From contig JAKEEU010000109.1 in the NCBI GenBank assembly GCA_022616415.1, forward strand, positions 61,689-125,688: 64,000 nucleotides of DNA, read 5' to 3'. This DNA comes from Candidatus Zhuqueibacterota bacterium (GTDB lineage Bacteria > Zhuqueibacterota > Zhuqueibacteria > Zhuqueibacterales > Zhuqueibacteraceae). The position numbers and the translations under genes were made by a program. Positions 17,457 through 26,800 of the stretch are shown piece after piece (within the stretch, counting starts at the first letter, position 1; every line of letters starts with the position of its first letter). The notes beneath the pieces were generated by a model, which was not told the origin of the DNA, searched no databases, and saw nothing but the letters and a program-made list of their open reading frames with translations.

Positions 17457-18036
17457 CGCCTCGCGGCGCGGCCGGTTGCCGCGGCGTATCGGCCTCGTGC
17501 TTGCCGTCTTATTCATTTCGCTGTGTGCGGGACGCAGCCAGCTCGCTATATCACAAGTCTTCATGAAGCAGGAAGAAGCGTTGCGCCACGCCTTTCCACA
17601 AGCCGAAAAGATCGAGCGCCACACCTTGTTCCTTACCGACGAGCAGGTTGCCGAAATTCAGAAATCGGCGCACTCCAAGGTCGAATCGAAAGTCGTTATT
17701 TATTATCGCGCCACGCGCGGGGAAAAAATTCTCGGCTTGGCCTTCTTCGAAACCATGATCGTTCGCACGAAGCCCGCAACAATTATGGCGGTCATCAATC
17801 CGGATAGCACGCTGCAAATGGTGGAGATTCTGGCGTTTCACGAGCCGCGGGATTATTTGCCGGCACCGCGATGGCTGACGCTTTTTCGCAACCGCACCTT
17901 GAACGAGGCCCTGTGGCCGAAACGTGACATCCATCACATCAGCGGCGCGACGTTGAGCGTGCAGGAGATCACGCTGGCCGTGCGCCGCTTGCTCGCCACC
18001 CATATCGTCGCCGTATCGAGAGAGTTGAAGAAATGA
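17431..18036 (+). CDS. FMN-binding domain protein
   Basis: A 201-aa exported protein with a membrane segment at about residues 20-36 and an FMN-binding domain (PF04205). In this family FMN is joined by a phosphoester bond to Thr of an SGAT-type motif; here HHISGATLSVQE near residue 170 fits. Such domains shuttle electrons in Nqr/Rnf complexes and in stand-alone periplasmic proteins. The gene overlaps the porin by 26 bases and the next membrane gene by four (ATGA), so all three are translationally coupled. A periplasmic electron-transfer role together with the porin is an inference. Confidence 0.83.
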   Translation: MWRLIIFFNASRRGRLPRRIGLVLAVLFISLCAGRSQLAISQVFMKQEEALRHAFPQAEKIERHTLFLTDEQVAEIQKSAHSKVESKVVIYYRATRGEKILGLAFFETMIVRTKPATIMAVINPDSTLQMVEILAFHEPRDYLPAPRWLTLFRNRTLNEALWPKRDIHHISGATLSVQEITLAVRRLLATHIVAVSRELKK

Positions 18037-18563
18037 AGTATATGCAAAACGGCGGATTTCAAAGCCATCCGTTGATGCGTTTGACGCTATCCTTCACGCT
18101 ATTGCTGCTGCTGGGATTTTGGCTCAGCAATTTCGCGCTTTATTTCGCGCAAATGAATCTCACGCCGCAATCGGTGGTAAGCTATTATTCGGGTTCGGAG
18201 GAGGAATACCGTCTGCCGCGCACTTATCAAACCATGCTCGAAGTGACGCATACGCACCTGCCCATGATGGCGGTGGTGATTCTTCTCCTCACACACCTGC
18301 TGATTTTTGCGCCGCTAGCTTCGCGCACCAAAACCGGCATCATCGTAACCGCCTTCGTCTCTGCACTCGGCTTCGAGGCGGCGGGCTGGCTGGTGCGATT
18401 CGCCCATCCGGCTTTCGCCTGGCTCAAAATCATCGCCTTTTTGACTTTGCAGACGATACTCGCCTTTTTGCTTAGCGCGCTCACGCTTTTTCTCTGGCGC
18501 TCACGCCATCCGGATGCAGGTAAGCCTGCATCTCTGCATGTTGCGAATTCTAAAAATGGCTGA
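18033..18563 (+). CDS. Four-TM membrane protein coupled to FMN-binding protein
   Basis: A 176-aa protein with four membrane segments: ~14-38, ~73-95, ~98-122 and ~128-152. The second segment is preceded by EVTHTHLPMMAVVILLLTHL, with three histidines that could ligate heme or metal, as in small cytochrome-b-like reductase anchors, but a canonical bis-His pattern is not proven. It overlaps the FMN-binding gene by four bases. A membrane electron donor for the FMN protein is the most economical hypothesis. The final residues run into a small hairpin (TGCAGG/CCTGCA near 18514). Confidence 0.75.
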   Translation: MKYMQNGGFQSHPLMRLTLSFTLLLLLGFWLSNFALYFAQMNLTPQSVVSYYSGSEEEYRLPRTYQTMLEVTHTHLPMMAVVILLLTHLLIFAPLASRTKTGIIVTAFVSALGFEAAGWLVRFAHPAFAWLKIIAFLTLQTILAFLLSALTLFLWRSRHPDAGKPASLHVANSKNG

Positions 18564-18582
18564 AGTGGCTTCCGATCGAAAA

Positions 18583-19080
18583 TTATGACAGCTTTAATAT
18601 TTTGGGCGCTCCATTCGCGCCATCACCCGGGCGCTTTGGAGCAGCCCCCCGCCCAGCTTCTGCTGTAAGGGCTCGGACGGACGCATCATGGGACAACATT
18701 TTTCGTTTCAAAGCCGGATTGTTTTTACGATATTCGGCGCGGAGAGCATTTTCCAAGACGGTGACAGCTTCCGCATCAGCGTTGTCTTCTTTTAAATAGC
18801 TCTGCACGACGATCACTTCGATCTCTTCGCGATTGGGGGTGTCAAGGTTGAATTGCAGCACCTTTTTGAAGACCTTCAACGCCTGTGCATCGTTCCGCGG
18901 CAGGAGCAGATAAATCTCCGCGAGGGTGGGATAAAGCTTGAGCCGGCCCGGATGGCGCGCCAACAGCTTTTCATAAATCTCGGCTGCTGCCGTATAATTG
19001 CAGCGGAAGAAATGCCATCGTGCGCGTGCCGTGGGCCAAAAAATGACAAAGCCAACAAGAATCCGGATGAATGTTGCCAT
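18583..19080 (-). CDS. Truncated paralogue of the TPR membrane protein
   Basis: A 165-aa protein: one membrane segment (MATFIRILVGFVIFWPTARA) and a C-terminal TPR region (YTAAAEIYEKLLARHPGRLK; DAQALKVFKKVLQFNLDT; AEAVTVLENALRAEYRKN). These align in order with the last third of the protein at 20827-21996, including ARARWHFFRCNYTAAAEIYE versus ARARLHLLRGNPADAAQIYE. The periplasmic N-terminal ~200 residues are absent. Either a shortened functional version or a relic left by the same duplication that produced the kinase/regulator remnant next to it. A second start at 19086 is possible. Confidence 0.7.
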   Translation of the reverse strand: MATFIRILVGFVIFWPTARARWHFFRCNYTAAAEIYEKLLARHPGRLKLYPTLAEIYLLLPRNDAQALKVFKKVLQFNLDTPNREEIEVIVVQSYLKEDNADAEAVTVLENALRAEYRKNNPALKRKMLSHDASVRALTAEAGRGAAPKRPGDGANGAPKILKLS

Positions 19081-19800
19081 TACCATCTCTCAGATAATTC
19101 TGCAAAACTAATGCGTGAATCAGTTTGATTGCCTCACAAATTGGAATGGCAAACTTCAACAAGAGAACGGCTTGATAAGCTTTCATGGCGCGTTAACATA
19201 ATAAACACCGTTAAAAATTCTCACATTCAGTGCGAAGTATTTTCGCAGTTTACACGTGTTTTCACGCTTGAACTTTTCCCACTATTCTATCACATTCAGC
19301 ATGCCTTGGCGCTAAACCTAAAAAATTCAGCATCACAATGCCTATCGATCACAAGCACCTCCTGATGGCATAAGCTTTGCTTAGGTTTTATCCGTTAGCA
19401 TTATAAACCAACGCTGACAAGCCTACGGTCGTAGGCCGCAGCCCAAAAAGCAAAAGCGCCTGCAAAGACACACAGACGCAAAGTTGCCGCAAAGTTTTTT
19501 TGCACAAAGTTTACTGTTTGAAAACTTAAGGAGAAGGCACAATACAGGTTGCACTTATCTGTTTTAATTGCGCCTTTCCTTAATCGGCCACTGTCCTGAC
19601 TTTAAACCACTTCACACAGCCAGGCCGAGTACCCAAATGGCGGCAGAAGCAGCACCTGGGTTGCTAATTTAATTTATTGTCAAAAAGAGATAACAATCCT
19701 TCATTCGAAATCTCAGGGTCGCATTCCAGATACGCTGCTCATTTCGTTCTCTAAAATCGCTTTTCATTCGTGTATACAATCAACAAGGGAAAGCTGCGGA
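19081..19800. other. Intergenic region without recognisable gene
   Basis: About 700 bases between the truncated TPR gene and the kinase/regulator remnant. Contains a CCTACGGTCGTAGG palindrome near 19421 and ACGCAAAG/GCAAAG motifs (19470-19510) related to repeat family C. No plausible long frame. Confidence 0.5.
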
Positions 19801-19806
19801 AAATTT

Positions 19807-20437
19807 TTGAAAAAGTTCGAAGGAATTCGAGTCGATGAAACCATACAAGACCTCACCACTTTGACACAGCCGGGCTTGTGCGAGCGCAAAATCAAATTCG
19901 ATCTCGATTTGGAGCAGGCAAGAGAGAAGATTGCGCCAAGGATGCGCACGCGGCCAAAGAATTGCTCGGCAAAAACCGTTACGATCTTCTAATCGCCGAC
20001 ATCAAAATGCCGGGAAACGACGAGCTGGAATTTATCGAAGAGCCGCCGGCCATTGCCGAGGGGTTGCCGGTTATTTTGGTTACCGGCTATCCCTCGCTCA
20101 ATACGGCCATCAAGTCAACCCGGCTGCACGTTGCCGGCTACATGATGAAGCCGCTGCCCCCAATCCTTCGTTTGCAGATATCGATGTTTTCCTGCAATTC
20201 ACCATCAAAAACGTCATGGCCAGCATGATCGACCTGAGGGGCCTCTCGCAGGCGTTGGCGCACAACAAGCCCAAACAACAAGTTTGCCAACTGCGCAATT
20301 GCCCGCGTCACGCCGAATTGACCGAGACGATCCGAGGCGCGATTTTTGTGCTGGAAAAAACCAAAAGCGCGTTCAAATCCAGCGAGCTGGCGGCCCTGCG
20401 CATGAAGCTCGAGCGCGTTCTCGGTAAAAGCGGCTGA
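19807..20437 (+). pseudogene. Fused, frameshifted remnant of a histidine kinase and response regulator
   Basis: Three successive frames carry recognisable pieces. First, VDETIQDLTTLTQPGLCERK (about 19833-19892) matches the kinase stretch ADDAIHDVIALLEPGFREHG in the 23892-28661 gene. Second, NRYDLLIADIKMPGNDELEF to TGYPSLNTAIKS matches the receiver of the 28717-29478 regulator. Third, from about 20180, IKNVMASMIDLRGLSQALAH through VCQLRNCPR to the end matches that regulator's C-terminal domain. The kinase ATP-binding part, the receiver's N-terminus and about 70 residues between receiver and C-terminal domain are missing. No single frame can make a working product. Confidence 0.82.
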
Positions 20438-20459
20438 GAGAGAAAACAAAGATATTTTT

Positions 20460-20520
20460 GCAAGATAATTGTGGCAAAATAATTCAAAAGCTTTTAATCA
20501 TCTTGCCATAATTATTTTGC
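20460..20520. repeat. Repeat family A, full palindrome
   Basis: A 61-bp near-perfect palindrome centred on CAAAAGCTTTTAA; arms GCAAGATAATTGTGGCAAAA and the returning TTGCCATAATTATTTTGC. This is the most complete copy of the family. Confidence 0.88.
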
Positions 20521-20557
20521 GTATTCTTAGCGCGACCGAGGTCACAGCTAAATTTTA

Positions 20558-20615
20558 ACCACTAAGACACAAAGGCACCAAGTTTTTTTTCTTAGTGCCT
20601 TGGTGACTTCGTGGT
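20558..20615. repeat. Repeat family D palindrome (ACCACTAAGACAC / CTTCGTGGT)
   Basis: Left arm ACCACTAAGACACAAAGGCA and right arm CTTAGTGCCTTGGTGACTTC ending GTGGT form a long hairpin. A half copy lies at 60250-60281. Position downstream of the RR remnant and of the convergent TPR gene suits a terminator. Confidence 0.75.
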
Positions 20616-20826
20616 CAAAAGATCTTCGCGGTTGTGATAGCTTTTTCAGAGTAATACTTCGATTCCAAGTAACATGTCATTCTGGAAGAATCCTGTTCAG
20701 GCCAAGCACCGTACTTGATCTTAACAAGATCGTTCCACGATGACCCCGCCGCGGCGGAATTTCAATCCGTTGGGGTTAATTTTCCTTTATTCACTTGTCG
20801 GTTTGAGGCGAAGCTTCGCTGGATAG

Positions 20827-21996
20827 TTACAATCGTTTTTGTCTTTGTACCTGCCGGCCTTTCTGGTTGCGCAGCTCGGCTTGAAGGGCGTTTTCCAAAA
20901 CTTCGATGGCGTCCGTGTCCATTCTGCCCTCGGTCAGATAGCGTTGGGCGACGATGGTGTTGATCTCTTCGCGATGGCGGGTGGCAAGATTCAATTGCAA
21001 AACCATTTTGTAGGCCCGCATGGCGCGCTCGTCGTGCTTGCCCAAATTCAGGTAAATATTCGACAGTGGCAAGTAAAGCTTCACGCGCTCGGGATGACGC
21101 TGCAGCATTTTCTCATAAATTTGCGCCGCATCCGCCGGATTGCCGCGCAGCAAATGCAGGCGGGCGCGCGCCGCCGGCGAAAGACCGATCAAGCCAAGCG
21201 CCGTCAGAACGATCAAGCCGGCAAAGGCGCCGCCGAGATAGAAAAAAGTTTTGCCGCCGGTCGCGGCGACGCTGTTGCCGCCGGATCGGGATTTTTCCAA
21301 ATTTATTCGCGCCTGCACGAGCAGCTCGATGGCGTCACGATAATCCGGCTGGAGCAAACACAGTTCTTTTAAAATGTTGGCGGCCACGGCCCAATCGGCT
21401 TTGTCCATTGCCGTCAACGCCGCTTCGTACAAGGAATCCAAAGATGCCGCCGCCGTCAAAAGCGTGCCGAAGACGGCTTTTCGCTGCTTTGCCATGGCGA
21501 TATTAGCCAGTTGGCTTCGCACCTCCTGGTAATTGGAGTCGAGTTGGCTGACTTTCTCGAAGGCGGCGAGCGCCCAACCGAAATCGTCGCGGTTCATGGC
21601 GATGACGCCCTCGGCGTAATAACTCGCCACGATGCTCTCCCGGCTTTCGCGCGCAAGGTTTTTGTGCGCATACGCCAGCCTTCTATCAACGTCGCGAAAT
21701 TTTTGCGACTCTTGCTGAACTTTTTCAAACGCAATGATGGCGCGAGGCCAACTTTTCGCGCGATAGGCGGCCATGCCGATGGCATAGTCGATTTCCGGCG
21801 CCTTTTCGAGCCGCTCGCTGCCGGTATTTTGAGCGCTTTCGTCTTGGGAAGTTGCCGGCGCCGACGATGTTTCTCGAGTGCTCGGCGCAACCATGCTGTT
21901 CTCGTTTGCCTCGCGGCTATCTAATTTCGCCGTGGCCGGCTTGGCAAAAAATACGAGAATCAAAACAAAAGACCACCGATGCGAAAAATGTTTCAT
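20827..21996 (-). CDS. Periplasmic/membrane TPR protein
   Basis: A 389-aa protein with a signal peptide (MKHFSHRWSFVLILVFFAKPATA) and an excellent ribosome binding site (CCAGGAGGT, nine bases upstream), which fixes the start at 21996 although the frame is open further. The N-terminal part is helical with TPR-like units (AIGMAAYRAKSWPRAIIAFE; AEGVIAMNRDDFGWALAAFE; ALTAMDKADWAVAANILKEL). A membrane segment (LGGAFAGLIVLTALGLIGL) follows near residue 255, and further TPRs (GNPADAAQIYEKMLQRHP) occupy the C-terminus. The topology would put repeats on both sides of the membrane. It lies in the same region as the propeller kinase and regulator, and a truncated paralogue sits beside the decayed kinase/regulator copy, which suggests these genes belong together. 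Confidence 0.85.
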   Translation of the reverse strand: MKHFSHRWSFVLILVFFAKPATAKLDSREANENSMVAPSTRETSSAPATSQDESAQNTGSERLEKAPEIDYAIGMAAYRAKSWPRAIIAFEKVQQESQKFRDVDRRLAYAHKNLARESRESIVASYYAEGVIAMNRDDFGWALAAFEKVSQLDSNYQEVRSQLANIAMAKQRKAVFGTLLTAAASLDSLYEAALTAMDKADWAVAANILKELCLLQPDYRDAIELLVQARINLEKSRSGGNSVAATGGKTFFYLGGAFAGLIVLTALGLIGLSPAARARLHLLRGNPADAAQIYEKMLQRHPERVKLYLPLSNIYLNLGKHDERAMRAYKMVLQLNLATRHREEINTIVAQRYLTEGRMDTDAIEVLENALQAELRNQKGRQVQRQKRL

Positions 21997-22130
21997 GATG
22001 ACACCTCCTGGAAAAAAGCTCGCCAAATTCCTAGTTGCTGCGTTTTTAAGGTGGTCGACTGGGATGCGGAAAATTCCGTGAAAAGATAAAGGCGAAAGGA
22101 GATTCTTCGTTCTAAAGATAGAACCCGCTT

Positions 22131-22170
22131 GCGCCTTCGACTTGCAGGTCTTCGCCTGCACGACAAGGCT
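22131..22170. repeat. Repeat family H (GCCTTCGACTTGCAGG … GACAAGGC)
   Basis: GCGCCTTCGACTTGCAGG followed by GCCTGCACGACAAGGC. Longer versions occur at 23467-23565 and, inverted, at 29495-29562, so copies surround the TPR/kinase/regulator region. Confidence 0.65.
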
Positions 22171-22223
22171 ATGCGCCGTCAAGCCAACCTAGTATGATGT
22201 TACTCTAATTTTTATAGTCTCGA

Positions 22224-22263
22224 CCCCTTGTGGGTCACTGTTTTCAATAGCCGCCCACAAGGG
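22224..22263. other. Hairpin in TPR/glyoxalase spacer
   Basis: CCCTTGTGGG (22225-22234) pairs with CCCACAAGGG (22254-22263) across a 19-base loop. The spacer 21997-22403 otherwise holds only repeat H. It lies downstream of the glyoxalase gene on the minus strand and may help terminate its transcript. Confidence 0.5.
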
Positions 22264-22403
22264 ATGGGGACTACATAATTCATGGTAACAGTGCACTAGC
22301 TACCGGCTGCGGCGCGCGTTCCTGGAAAAGTTATAAACGCAAAAAGCAGCGTTTGCAGAAATTTTTGCAGAAGGGCAAAATACTTTATCCGAATAAAACA
22401 AAG

Positions 22404-22817
22404 CTATTTCGTAGATCTGAGCGAGTCAGGCCAGACGTTGGCCGTTGCCAATTCGACGCAATTACCGTCCGGGTCGCGAAAATAGATTGAGCGGCCGCCG
22501 CGAGGCCAAGTGATATCTTTTTCGATTTCCACACTGCAGCTTTGCAAATGGGCACGCCACGCCTCGATGTCTTGATGGCAGACTCTAAAGGCCAAATGGC
22601 CCGTGCCCTCGGCCGAATGAGGGGGAAAATTGGTCTGTTGGCGGGTGGCGTCCGGACGAAAAAGAATGAGCACGGTTTCGCCGAGCCGATAAGCCACTTC
22701 GCGCTCGATTTTTTTGCGAATGCTGGCGAGGCGTAACACGCGGGAATAAAACTCATCAGCGCGCGCGATGTCACTAACGTAGAGAGAGGCCTCGAGGATG
22801 CCGTGCGGTTGCAGCAT
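22404..22817 (-). CDS. VOC/glyoxalase-family protein
   Basis: A 137-aa single-module vicinal-oxygen-chelate protein (glyoxalase/bleomycin resistance/dioxygenase superfamily). Typical features: ILEASLYVSDIARADEFYSR at the N-terminus with metal-face residues, GTGHLAFRV in the middle and YFRDPDGNCVELA at the end with the conserved Glu. These proteins bind a divalent metal and act as lyases, dioxygenases or thiol transferases; the substrate is not deducible. Preceded by GGAGACAGGA. Confidence 0.88.
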   Translation of the reverse strand: MLQPHGILEASLYVSDIARADEFYSRVLRLASIRKKIEREVAYRLGETVLILFRPDATRQQTNFPPHSAEGTGHLAFRVCHQDIEAWRAHLQSCSVEIEKDITWPRGGRSIYFRDPDGNCVELATANVWPDSLRSTK

Positions 22818-22923
22818 TTCCTGTCTCCGTATTGAGAAAAAACGGTTTACGAGAATAGTGTGGTATTACTTTGGAAAAACCATCCCTTGCCTGCGGCGGG
22901 GCAAGCATGATCGTGAAGATTTT

Positions 22924-22943
22924 GAATTGTCAATTGACAATTC
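22924..22943. other. Perfect 20-bp palindrome
   Basis: GAATTGTCAATTGACAATTC lies between the roadblock and glyoxalase genes, both on the minus strand. It could be an operator for the glyoxalase gene or a stem of a terminator for the roadblock gene. Confidence 0.55.
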
Positions 22944-22996
22944 TTTTCGTTGTGGCTTGGAAGCAGCGTTCCGGTCAACTTGTTCCATCCCCCTCT

Positions 22997-23404
22997 TCAA
23001 CCAAGCGCTGGCCCAAGCCGGGTTGCCAACGATTCCAGATCGTACAGAACCAGGCCCAGCCGGACATCGTGGCGCCCAAGCAGTACGAGCGTGTGGCCCT
23101 GGTCGAGCTGCGTTGCCACGACGGGGCCGCGTTGGCATTGCAAGGCGAGATAATTGAATTTGCCTCGTTCCAGCTCGCCGGCGAGACGCTGGCCAAGCTG
23201 CAGCAGGTTCTTGATGAGGGCGAATAAGCCGGCGTCATTTACGGCCTCATCGGTGGCGCGGGCCAAAACTTCACCTTGCGGCGTGAAGAGAAAAACGCCA
23301 TCCAGATGCGGCAGCTCGCAGAACGCATTTTCCAAAAATTGTTGGAGCGATTCGCCCGGGCTTAAACCCACCGTGCTTTTCGGTTTGAGCGCAGAGTCAA
23401 TCAT
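22997..23404 (-). CDS. Roadblock/LC7-like domain protein
   Basis: A 135-aa protein with the roadblock/LC7 (MglB-like) pattern: LDGVFLFTPQGEVLARATDE strands, a central helix (AGLFALIKNLLQLGQRLAGE) and the strand pair KFNYLALQCQRGPVVATQLD, then TLVLLGRHDVRLGLVLYDLE. In bacteria such domains bind small Ras-like GTPases (MglA) or act as dimer scaffolds in signalling and polarity. No GTPase gene is visible here. It is transcribed divergently from the giant propeller kinase, so a link with that pathway is possible. Start ATG 23404 follows TTAGGACA. Confidence 0.72.
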   Translation of the reverse strand: MIDSALKPKSTVGLSPGESLQQFLENAFCELPHLDGVFLFTPQGEVLARATDEAVNDAGLFALIKNLLQLGQRLAGELERGKFNYLALQCQRGPVVATQLDQGHTLVLLGRHDVRLGLVLYDLESLATRLGPALG

Positions 23405-23424
23405 TTTCGTGTCCTAAAAATAAA

Positions 23425-23471
23425 AAGGCATAACCGCATCGCTTTTTTAAAAAGCCACACGGTTATGCCTT
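23425..23471. other. Nested hairpin between divergent roadblock and kinase genes
   Basis: AAGGCATAACCG and CGGTTATGCCTT form a 12-bp stem; inside, GCTTTTTTAAAAAGC forms a second. Its place upstream of both divergent genes is unusual for a terminator and suggests a repeat or regulatory leader. Confidence 0.6.
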
Positions 23472-23565
23472 CGACTTACAGGCCCTCATCAGCCCTGCGG
23501 ACGCAACCTTTTAGGCCCAGCCTAACAGATTGACGCCAACGGGTTCAGCCTGCACGACAAGGCGG
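23467..23565. repeat. Repeat family H, extended copy
   Basis: Starts GCCTTCGACTTACAGGCCCT and ends GCCTGCACGACAAGGC. Compared with 22131-22170, it has ~60 extra bases between the two conserved ends. The rest of the spacer, to the kinase start, is AT-rich without other features. Confidence 0.6.
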
Positions 23566-23891
23566 CCTGCAACACTTTGCAGGCCGAATCATCCCCTCTG
23601 AAATTATCAAACTTATCGGGTAAATATAAGCCATTTACGTGCAAAAAGCAAGTGGTTTTAAGGTAAATTTTTAAAGTTTTTTTTCCAAATCCCAGCTTGA
23701 CTTTTTCATAGGAATTGTGTATTTTGCTACGTTCTGCCACAAAAGATTAAGAGACTATTGATGTAATTCCAACTGTGTGAGAATAGCTGCTTTTCGTTTT
23801 ATCATGAAGGGTAATATCCGGTATTTGCCTCCTCTACCCGTCATTGAAAAATAACAAACTCTGTTGCCGAAAATTTTGGAGATTGGCAACC

Positions 23892-26800
23892 ATGAAACCA
23901 GGACCCCGGTTTCAATTCAACGTTTGGCCTCCTCGCCATGAGGAAACCGCAATAATGGCCGACAGCGCGCACTGCCCTCGAACACGCAATTGGGGGCAGG
24001 CCCTCGCGCCCCGTTTTTTTCGGCTGGCCATGGTGATAGCGGCGTTTTTGTCATTGGCTTTGAGTGGAAGCGATTTGTCCGGCCAAACCTCCGCTCCTCT
24101 CGCGCTTGATCCGAAAAAAGCCATCACGCAATATCACCACGACGTGTGGAATTTGGACGAAGGGTTGCCGCAAAGCGCCGTTCAGGCTCTCGCGCAAACC
24201 CCGGACGGCTATCTTTGGATCGGGCTCGAAGAGGGACTTGTCCGCTTTGACGGCGTGCGCTTCAACCTATTTTTCAAAGGAAACACACCGGCATTTACTC
24301 ACAACAATATTTTTGCCATATTGGCGTCAAAAGACAGCAGTCTTTGGGTCGGCACGCAGGGCGGCGGATTGATCCGTTTCAAAGCCGGAGAATTTCAGGC
24401 GTATACGCGCGCGCAAGGGCTGTCGAACGACTTCGTCAACGCGCTTTGCGAAGATCGGCAAGGCAAGCTTTGGATTGGCACCAACAACGGCTTGAACTGC
24501 TTGCAAGACGGCAAGTTCACGCGCTACACGACCCGGCAAGGGCTCTCACACAACGCCGTGCTATCCATTTATGAAGACAGCAAGAACGATCTCTGGATCG
24601 GCACGGACGGCGGCGGGCTGAATCGTCTGCGCGAAGGGAAATTTACGGCACACACGATCCAAGAAGGTCTGGCCAATGACATTGTGACGGCGATTTGCGA
24701 AGACGAGCAAGGCCATCTCTGGATCGGCACGAGCGGGGGATTGAATCGCCTCGCCAATGGGAAATTCGCCGTTTATACGAAAAAAGATGGGCTGGCCGAC
24801 GGCTTCGTGCGCGCAATATATAAAGATAGAGTGGGCAGCCTCTGGATCGGCACCAACGGCGGCGGGCTGCACCGCGTTCGGGAGAGAAAATTTGAAAATT
24901 TTTCGACGTCAGACGGGCTATCGAGCGACTTCGTGAGGGCCTTTTGCGAGGACCGCGAGGGCAGCCTTTGGATCGGCACTTACGGCGGCGGCTTGAATCG
25001 CTTGTGCGAAGGAAAATTTACCAGCTTCTCGACCCGCGAAGGCCTGTCGAACGACATGGTCTGGTCAGTCTACGGGGACAAGAAAGGAAACCTGTGGTTT
25101 GGCGCCAGTCGCGGACTGACTTGCATGAAAGACGGAAAGATCACCGTCTATTCCGCGCAAGACGGCGTGCCGCCTTATATGATCACCGCGCTACGCGACG
25201 ACCGCGCCGGCAACCTGTGGATTGGCACCGAAGGCGGCGGGCTGGTGCGTTTTCAAGAAAAAGTTTTGGCGGTTTACACCACCAAACACGGCTTGTCGAA
25301 CAATTTTGTGCGATCCATTTATGAAGATAGCAAGGGAAATCTCTGGATCGGCACCGATCACGGGCTGAATCTTTTTAAGGATGGAAAATTTGCCGTTTAC
25401 ACCACCAAAGACGGCCTCTCGAACGACGAGCTATCCTGTCTTTACGAAGACAAAGCCGGCAACCTCTGGGTTGGCACAAGAACCGGCGGCCTGAATCGAT
25501 TTCGCAACGGCCAATTCACCGTCTACACCGCCAAAGACGGCCTGGCGAGTGATTTAATTCGATCGCTCTATGAAGACGAAGAGGGCACGCTGTGGATTGG
25601 CAACAACGGCGGCCTAAACCGCTACAAAGACGGAAAATTCACTCGCTACACCGTCAACGAGGGCTTGTTCGATGATTTGGTATTTCAAATCCTCGAAGAC
25701 GGCAAGGGCAACCTTTGGATGAGCTGCAACAAAGGCATTTACTGCGTCAGCAAGCAGGAGCTCAATGATTTTGCCGAAGGGAAAATCCAATCCATCACTT
25801 CCATTTCCTACGGCAAAGCGGACGGGATGAAGGCCAGCGAGTGCAACGGCGCTTTGTCACAGCCGGCGGGATGGAAAACACGCGACGGCAAGCTATGGTT
25901 TCCGACCATCAAAGGCGCGGTCACGATCGACCCCGCCAATATCAAAAGAAATCCGTTGCCGCCGCCGGTGGTGATCGAGCAAGCGATCGCCGACCGCAAT
26001 CATCTAGATATAAAAGGAGAGCTCAGATTGCCGCCGGAAAGCAAAAATTTTGAATTTCATTATACCGGCTTGAGTTTTTTGGCGCCGCAAAAAGTCCAAT
26101 TCAAATATAAATTAGAAGGCTACGATGAAGAGTGGGTGGAGGCCGGCGCGCGGCGGGTCGCCTATTACACGAATATCTCGCCGGGTGACTATACCTTTCG
26201 GGTCATCGCCTGCAACAACGATGGCGTGTGGAATGAAACCGGCGCGGCGGTGGCGTTTTATTTAAATCCCTTTTTCTATCAAACCAAATTATTCTATTTT
26301 CTTTGTATTATTGCTTTTGTTTTAACCGGCGCCAGCGCGTATCGCTTTCGCGTGCGGCAGATTCGGAGCCGGGAAACGCAAGAGGCGTTGCGCCATGCCA
26401 ACGAAGCGCTGGAGCTGCGGGTGCAAGAGCGCACCACCGACTTGATGCGAGCCAACGACGCCTTGCGCCAAAGCGAAGAGCAGTTTCGCCGGCTCAACGA
26501 GAAATTGGAACAGCGCGTGCTCGAGCGCACGGCCGAGCTGCGCGCCACCAATGTCGCCTTGGAGCGCGAGATTGCCGAGCGCAAAGAGGCGCAGGAAGAA
26601 CTGCAATATCGCGTCGAGCTCGAGCAATTCGTCGCCACCATCTCCACCCAATTTATTAATTTGCCTCTCGCACGGATTGACGACGCCATCAACCGGGCAT
26701 TGAAAAAACTCGGCGAGATTACCGGCGTCGACCGCAGCTACGTCTTTCAGATTCACGACGACGGCAAAGTCATGGACAATACCCACGAATGGTGCGCCGA

